NCBI GenBank assembly: GCA_948144175.1
Contig: CANXME010000309.1
Location: 310,001-374,000, forward strand
Direction: 5' to 3'
Source of the DNA: Closterium sp. NIES-65
Lineage: Eukaryota > Streptophyta > Zygnematophyceae > Desmidiales > Closteriaceae
Length of the DNA: 64,000 nucleotides
Part shown: positions 61,201-64,000 of the stretch, piece by piece
How the letters are laid out: every line of letters begins with the position of its first letter
Position numbering within the stretch: the stretch's first letter is position 1
Made by a program: the position numbers and the translations under genes
The notes under the pieces: generated by a model
The model's input: only the letters and a program-made list of their open reading frames with translations
The model's database searches: none
What the model was told of the DNA's origin: nothing

Positions 61201-62706
61201 ACCTCCTGGAGTTAGAGGCCCAATCTGCTGCCAACACTGTCGCCGCCGCCGCCGCTGCTGCTGCCACTGCTTCTGCCACTGCTTCTGCTGCTGATGGTGG
61301 CGCTGGTGGTGTGGCAAAAGCTGCAAGTACGGATGGTGCCGGTGCTGCAACTGTTGCTGGTTGTGGAGATGGTGACGACAGGGACAGCATGATGCAAGTG
61401 GAAGAGGGCAACCTCTCAGCTGAGCGAGATTCTGCCAGCCTCGATCCCGCTGCCTCTGCTGCTCCGCCTCCTGCAGCTGATGATGCTGCTGATGTGGATG
61501 CTGACGGCATGCAAACAGAAGGACGCGATGCAGATTCAGCAGCAATGGCAGCACCATCATTTTCTCCCTCTCCACCCCTACCCACTCCGCCTCCTCCTCC
61601 CGCCTCCCACTCCCCACCCTCCCCATCCCCGCCCTCCCCTTCCCCAACCACTCCCCTCCCCCCAGCACGCACCTTCCAGCAGCAAATCCCCTCCGCCCTT
61701 CCCCCAGCAAAGCCAGCCAAGGAGGAGGCACGGAGGCTGCGGCTGCTGGAGCTACAGGGGGAGCTGCGGCTAGTGCAGGAGCAGCTGCAGATGCTGCAGT
61801 CTCAGAGCAAGGGCAAGCGCCCGCACCCCTCTGATCACCACCACCGGCAGCGGCCCCCTCCATCCCGATCCATGCAGGCCTCACGGGGGAAAGCCAGAGG
61901 GCCTGGTGCCGCTGGTGCTGGCAGTGCTGGGGGTGTTGGTGGTCCTGATAGCGTTGGTGTAAGAGGAAGTGGCAGCAACGGTGGGGAAGGAGAGGAAGGG
62001 GGGCGGGAGGGGAGTGAGAGCAGTGGCGGGTCGTCGAGGCTGCTGCAGCGGCCAGTAGTGGCTTCCCCGCCAGTAGCGGGCACCCCTCGAAGAGCCATGG
62101 TGCATCAGGATGGAAACAGCCCCACTGCCAGACACCCACATGGCCACACTGCTTCAGGTGGAAACTCAGGAGAATCACCTGAAGGATCACCTGGTGGCCG
62201 TAGCTCAGGTGGTAGCAGCAGCAGACCAGGCAGCAGCAGGGCAGGTGGCAGCAGTCGTTCCCTTGGACCTGCTGGTGCTGGTGGTGGTAGTGCGGGTGGT
62301 CTTGCTGCATCGTTGCTGCAAGGAGGGATCGGTAGAGCAGCAGGAGTAGTGAGAGAGGAGCCTCTGCGGTGCTGCCTGGCGTCTCTCTCCCTGCCCTGGG
62401 AGTCACTTGCCTTTGACCTCCTCTTCAAGGTACCATCTCCTTGCCATGTCCTTCACTCACTCTCACTCTCCCTCCCCTCCCTTATGATTTTTCACTTTCT
62501 TGTTCCTGGGCCTTGTCTCCCCTGCCATGCCCATCCTGTTTCTCCCCTCCTCCCTTGAGTGGTTTTTCCGGTCTCAGTATTTCTGCCTCACTGTGTGCAT
62601 CCCCAACGTGTGCTGTGGTGTTGTGCAGGAAATGCCAGTCAAGGTGGACATTGGTGGTCGGATTTTCCCCCCTCCTCGGAATCCTCCCAGCGCAGAAGAC
62701 TTTTGA
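52218..62706 (+). CDS. KIAA0930-like (DUF2045 family) protein, 11 exons
   Basis: Exons: 52218-53023 (alternative donor 53269, same phase), 53912-54137, 55153-55281, 55512-55618, 56465-56522, 56780-56857, 57606-57680, 58338-58514, 59695-59749, 60580-62429, 62629-62706; about 1212 aa. Matches to animal KIAA0930, in order: MADLFFVRG with DVVFFVRDE, DWRRTFYLNLICHTDYSLTI, AYASPSRALID, YPNICFAIDSSDRAFES, VLKGSDHCFCVLLSAHRG, ITLFSGFVSYPMLKTSFQG, LFSMFGS with LRGPGGKGAANLAV, and a terminal leucine-rich segment (LSLPWESLAFDLLFK). Function is unknown in any organism I know of. The Ser/Pro-rich N-terminus (about 270 aa) and the large Ala/Ser/Gly-rich exon 10 insert are lineage additions. Intron 6 is GC-AG, and exon 7 has a CAGCAG tandem acceptor. 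Family assignment is from remembered motif order, not a search. Confidence 0.82.
53796..53852 (+). repeat. Copy of the 5' part of KIAA0930-like exon 2
   Basis: CAAGTCGCAAGGACC and CACTCGGGCACGCTGGTGCGGCCAG echo the start of exon 2 about 115 bp upstream, with a deletion. Confidence 0.7.
54160..54546 (+). repeat. 16-bp minisatellite of donor-like sequence, about 24 units
   Basis: Unit GTGGGATGGAGGTGAG (with GTGGGCTAGAGGTGAG variants every few units). Each unit contains GAGGTGAGG, a good 5' splice-site consensus, right after the exon 2 donor. Confidence 0.9.
54549..54700 (+). repeat. Copy of the 3' part of KIAA0930-like exon 2 with donor
   Basis: AQTALMMDRLYWREMADLFF codons through VVFFVRDE and a GTGGGT donor recur about 410 bp downstream; the frame is intact. 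Confidence 0.9.
54757..54960 (+). repeat. 17-bp CACTCACCCGTCCCTCC array
   Basis: About 7 clean units followed by decayed ones, in intron 2. Confidence 0.85.
54978..55082 (+). repeat. Copy of the 5' part of KIAA0930-like exon 3
   Basis: Acceptor ATGTGCAG plus about 95 bp of exon 3 recur 165 bp ahead of it, frame-shifted relative to it. Confidence 0.8.
55705..56195 (+). repeat. Three copies of the 3' part of KIAA0930-like exon 4 with splice sites
   Basis: Copies at about 55712-55792, 55900-55974 and 56118-56192 repeat DWRRTFYLNLICH and SLTIAVC codons. The first has an indel giving a stop, and the third has lost NLI codons and its GT donor. Confidence 0.9.
56981..57006. repeat. Dispersed 26-bp palindrome
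   Basis: Same palindrome in intron 6 of the KIAA0930-like gene, precisely between two direct copies (about 56908-56980 and 57007-57077) of a 70-bp segment starting ATGTGGGGCAGGCA. Confidence 0.88.
57445..57525 (+). repeat. Copy of the 5' part of KIAA0930-like exon 7
   Basis: CAGCAG acceptor plus DPEVTEAFPNICFAIDSSDR codons, 155 bp ahead of the true exon. Confidence 0.9.
57722..58060 (+). repeat. CATGC-rich tandem repeat in KIAA0930-like intron 7
   Basis: A unit of about 27 bp (ATGCCCCATGCTCTATGC then GCCATGCGAC) is repeated about 6 times, followed by CACCATG and CCCCATG words. Confidence 0.85.
58126..58245 (+). repeat. Copy of the 5' part of KIAA0930-like exon 8
   Basis: Acceptor and VL(R/K)GSDH codons, then an indel that causes an early stop; the AQDTVEKTLADGQR part is still clear. 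Confidence 0.88.
58515..59290 (+). repeat. Array of exon 8 3' ends: 46-bp minisatellite and scattered copies
   Basis: From 58469 to about 58780 a 46-bp unit (GGTTGGGAGAGGCGTCAGG, then CGATGGACCCAAG and the GTGAGGAGGGG donor) is iterated about 6 times. The first unit is the real end of exon 8. Further diverged copies with longer exon stretches lie at about 58860-58920, 58990-59060, 59120-59205 and 59250-59280. Confidence 0.88.
59545..59590. repeat. Two adjacent copies of the dispersed palindrome
   Basis: A full 26-bp version (59545-59570) and a shorter one (TTTTGAGTCGACTCAAAA, 59573-59590), flanked by CCCATCACCC on both sides. Confidence 0.85.
59800..60292 (+). repeat. Two copies of KIAA0930-like exon 9 flanking a 22-bp array
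   Basis: GFVSYPMLKTSFQ codons recur at 59805-59850 with the donor, and decayed at 60245-60290. Between them (59925-60245) is a 22-bp AAGCATATCACGCTCGCCTC AT unit, about 15 copies. Confidence 0.88.
60409..60520 (+). repeat. Copy of the 5' part of KIAA0930-like exon 10
   Basis: GLFSMWGSASPSPMKPAGLV codons through KGAAN, 170 bp ahead of the true exon, with a CAGCAG acceptor. Confidence 0.9.
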
Positions 62707-63527
62707 GCAGAATTTGACTTGCCAATGTTTCTAGGGGATAGCTTTCCAAATCCCGTTGTTGGCCAAGTTCTTGCACTGAGTGCCAAACGCACTTTGTGTA
62801 ACCAGGTTAAGTTAGTTACATGTAGCAGTGTGGGTGCACACCTAGTTACCACACAATACTTTGTGTGGCTTGAGAGACACCGTGCGATGTAAGAGTTCAT
62901 AAGGTATGTTTATCAGTTGCATTGATCACATCACACATGGTTCAACCTCCCTATCAGACAAGACGTACTTAGCATCAAGCCACACAATGGTTGCAATACC
63001 GTAAGATGGACAGCAATGCACCATGCATTGCACCATAGTACTCCAATATGAGGATTAGGGAGCTTTTGACTGGAAAATTCCCTAGTTAGCTATTTGGTGT
63101 GATATTTTCAACCATCATCATGCACAAGGATTATCCTATCAGTTAGGGTAGCTTGCATGCACGACTTTGCGTCTAATGACTCTAGTACACATGTCAAAGC
63201 AATCCGTTATCAAGCTTACTTCTGGCGATTCCTAGGTGCAACAATAGCGGAGCCTCGCAATATCTGATGGTATCGAGCGTAGGAGCACCGTCCGATTAGA
63301 AAGCCGATTTAACGGTCCGATCGCAACCAGCGCTGACAGCTCCACCAGTGTTGCTGATTCGGCGCTGACGTTCCCAGAGTCGTCGTCAACCGACGAAACC
63401 CTCATTGTTCGCGCCACAGACTACATCAAACAACGAACGAACCCTGACGGAAGCATTTTGAAGTAGCATTTTCGAGAACAGAAACCGTCAGCCGTAGTGC
63501 GACAGCGTTGTCGTCAGGGTTTGTTCG
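62707..63527. other. Intergenic region
   Basis: AT-richer DNA with the 3' end of the KIAA0930-like gene and the promoter and 5' UTR of the BAH gene. No repeat or RNA gene is recognised. Confidence 0.5.
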
Positions 63528-64000
63528 ATGGCAGGTCTAGCACAGAGCGAGTCTAGCACAAGAGTTCTTGGAGACCCTGTTGGGTCTGAGGGAAGGTCCC
63601 CACATGAGGTCTTGCTCTTCAACTCACTGCAAGTCGGCCATGAAGTATACGAAGTGGTAGGCCTTTGCCTTCCTTAGCTAGGAGTCTTATGGAGTTATTT
63701 CTAGTTGTAGTACATTGACAGCTAATATATGTTCTTCCGCCTTTTCAGGGAGACTCTGTATTACTGAGGTCTTGCCGTTCTGAGTACGATGTCGTCTTCA
63801 TTCGTGTAAGTTTCTTCTCCGTAGCTCTTCCCTCTTTATAGTGCTTTTGAACGCTACATTAGAGCGTACTTTTCGTGTACTTACGCCGTTGTTTTTAATC
63901 CTGTGCAGCAAATCAGGGTCAACCCGGATGGTGGTCTCGAAGTGAAAGGTCAATGGCTTTATCGGGAGCAACTTCTTCCGTTCTCAAAAGAGCATGGCAG
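63528..64000 (+). CDS. BAH-domain protein, first three exons (runs off right edge)
   Basis: Exons: 63528-63656, 63749-63805, 63909-64000 and beyond; phase 0, GT-AG. The BAH domain begins at the exon 1/2 junction: YEV|GDSVLLRS, then YDVVFIR|QIRV, then GQWLYREQLLP. This is the typical pattern of a hydrophobic start, an arginine/isoleucine strand and a W-x-YR motif. BAH domains read nucleosomes or histone marks; plant examples are SHL and EBS. The rest of the protein is outside the window, so the subfamily cannot be told. Confidence 0.78.

Overview
The window is nuclear DNA of a eukaryote. Genes are split by many introns, coding sequence is GC-rich, and the DNA is unusually full of tandem repeats. 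A proton-pump-interactor gene (a streptophyte family), a plant organellar-type isoleucyl-tRNA synthetase, a land-plant-like Ty1/copia element and short TTTAGGG runs point to the green lineage. A charophyte such as a zygnematophycean (for example Closterium) fits best, but the genus is inference.

Layout. 1-2076 (-): 5' part of a long unidentified protein that runs off the left edge. 3480-8738 (+): proton pump interactor, 8 exons. 8740-17250: gene-poor cluster of unrelated tandem arrays (39, 48, about 314, 34, about 85 bp and other units). 19213-28728: a decayed hAT transposon (-) with a 5975-bp Ty1/copia element inserted in its transposase gene; both insertions show target-site duplications. 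28924-43019 (-): organellar isoleucyl-tRNA synthetase, 13 exons, 1188 aa. 43936-50540 (+): RRP6/EXOSC10 exosome exonuclease, 7 exons, 1331 aa, head-to-head with the synthetase. 52218-62706 (+): KIAA0930/DUF2045-like protein, 11 exons, about 1212 aa. 63528 to the right edge (+): first three exons of a BAH-domain protein. The exon models were built by hand. Every internal junction keeps frame, and each complete CDS sums to a multiple of three.

The most striking structure is shared by all four complete genes. Introns next to many exons hold one to several diverged copies of part of that exon. Copies 5' of an exon repeat its first part with the splice acceptor. Copies 3' of an exon repeat its last part with the splice donor. 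This is what tandem duplication across exon-intron boundaries would leave. Some have grown into minisatellites in which donor sites are iterated. A dispersed 26-bp palindrome with a GTCGAC core sits at or beside several of these breakpoints in two different genes.

The genes do not form a pathway. Two serve organelle or nuclear RNA functions (tRNA charging, exosome), one is a membrane-anchored H+-ATPase interactor, one is a conserved protein of unknown function and one is a probable chromatin reader.
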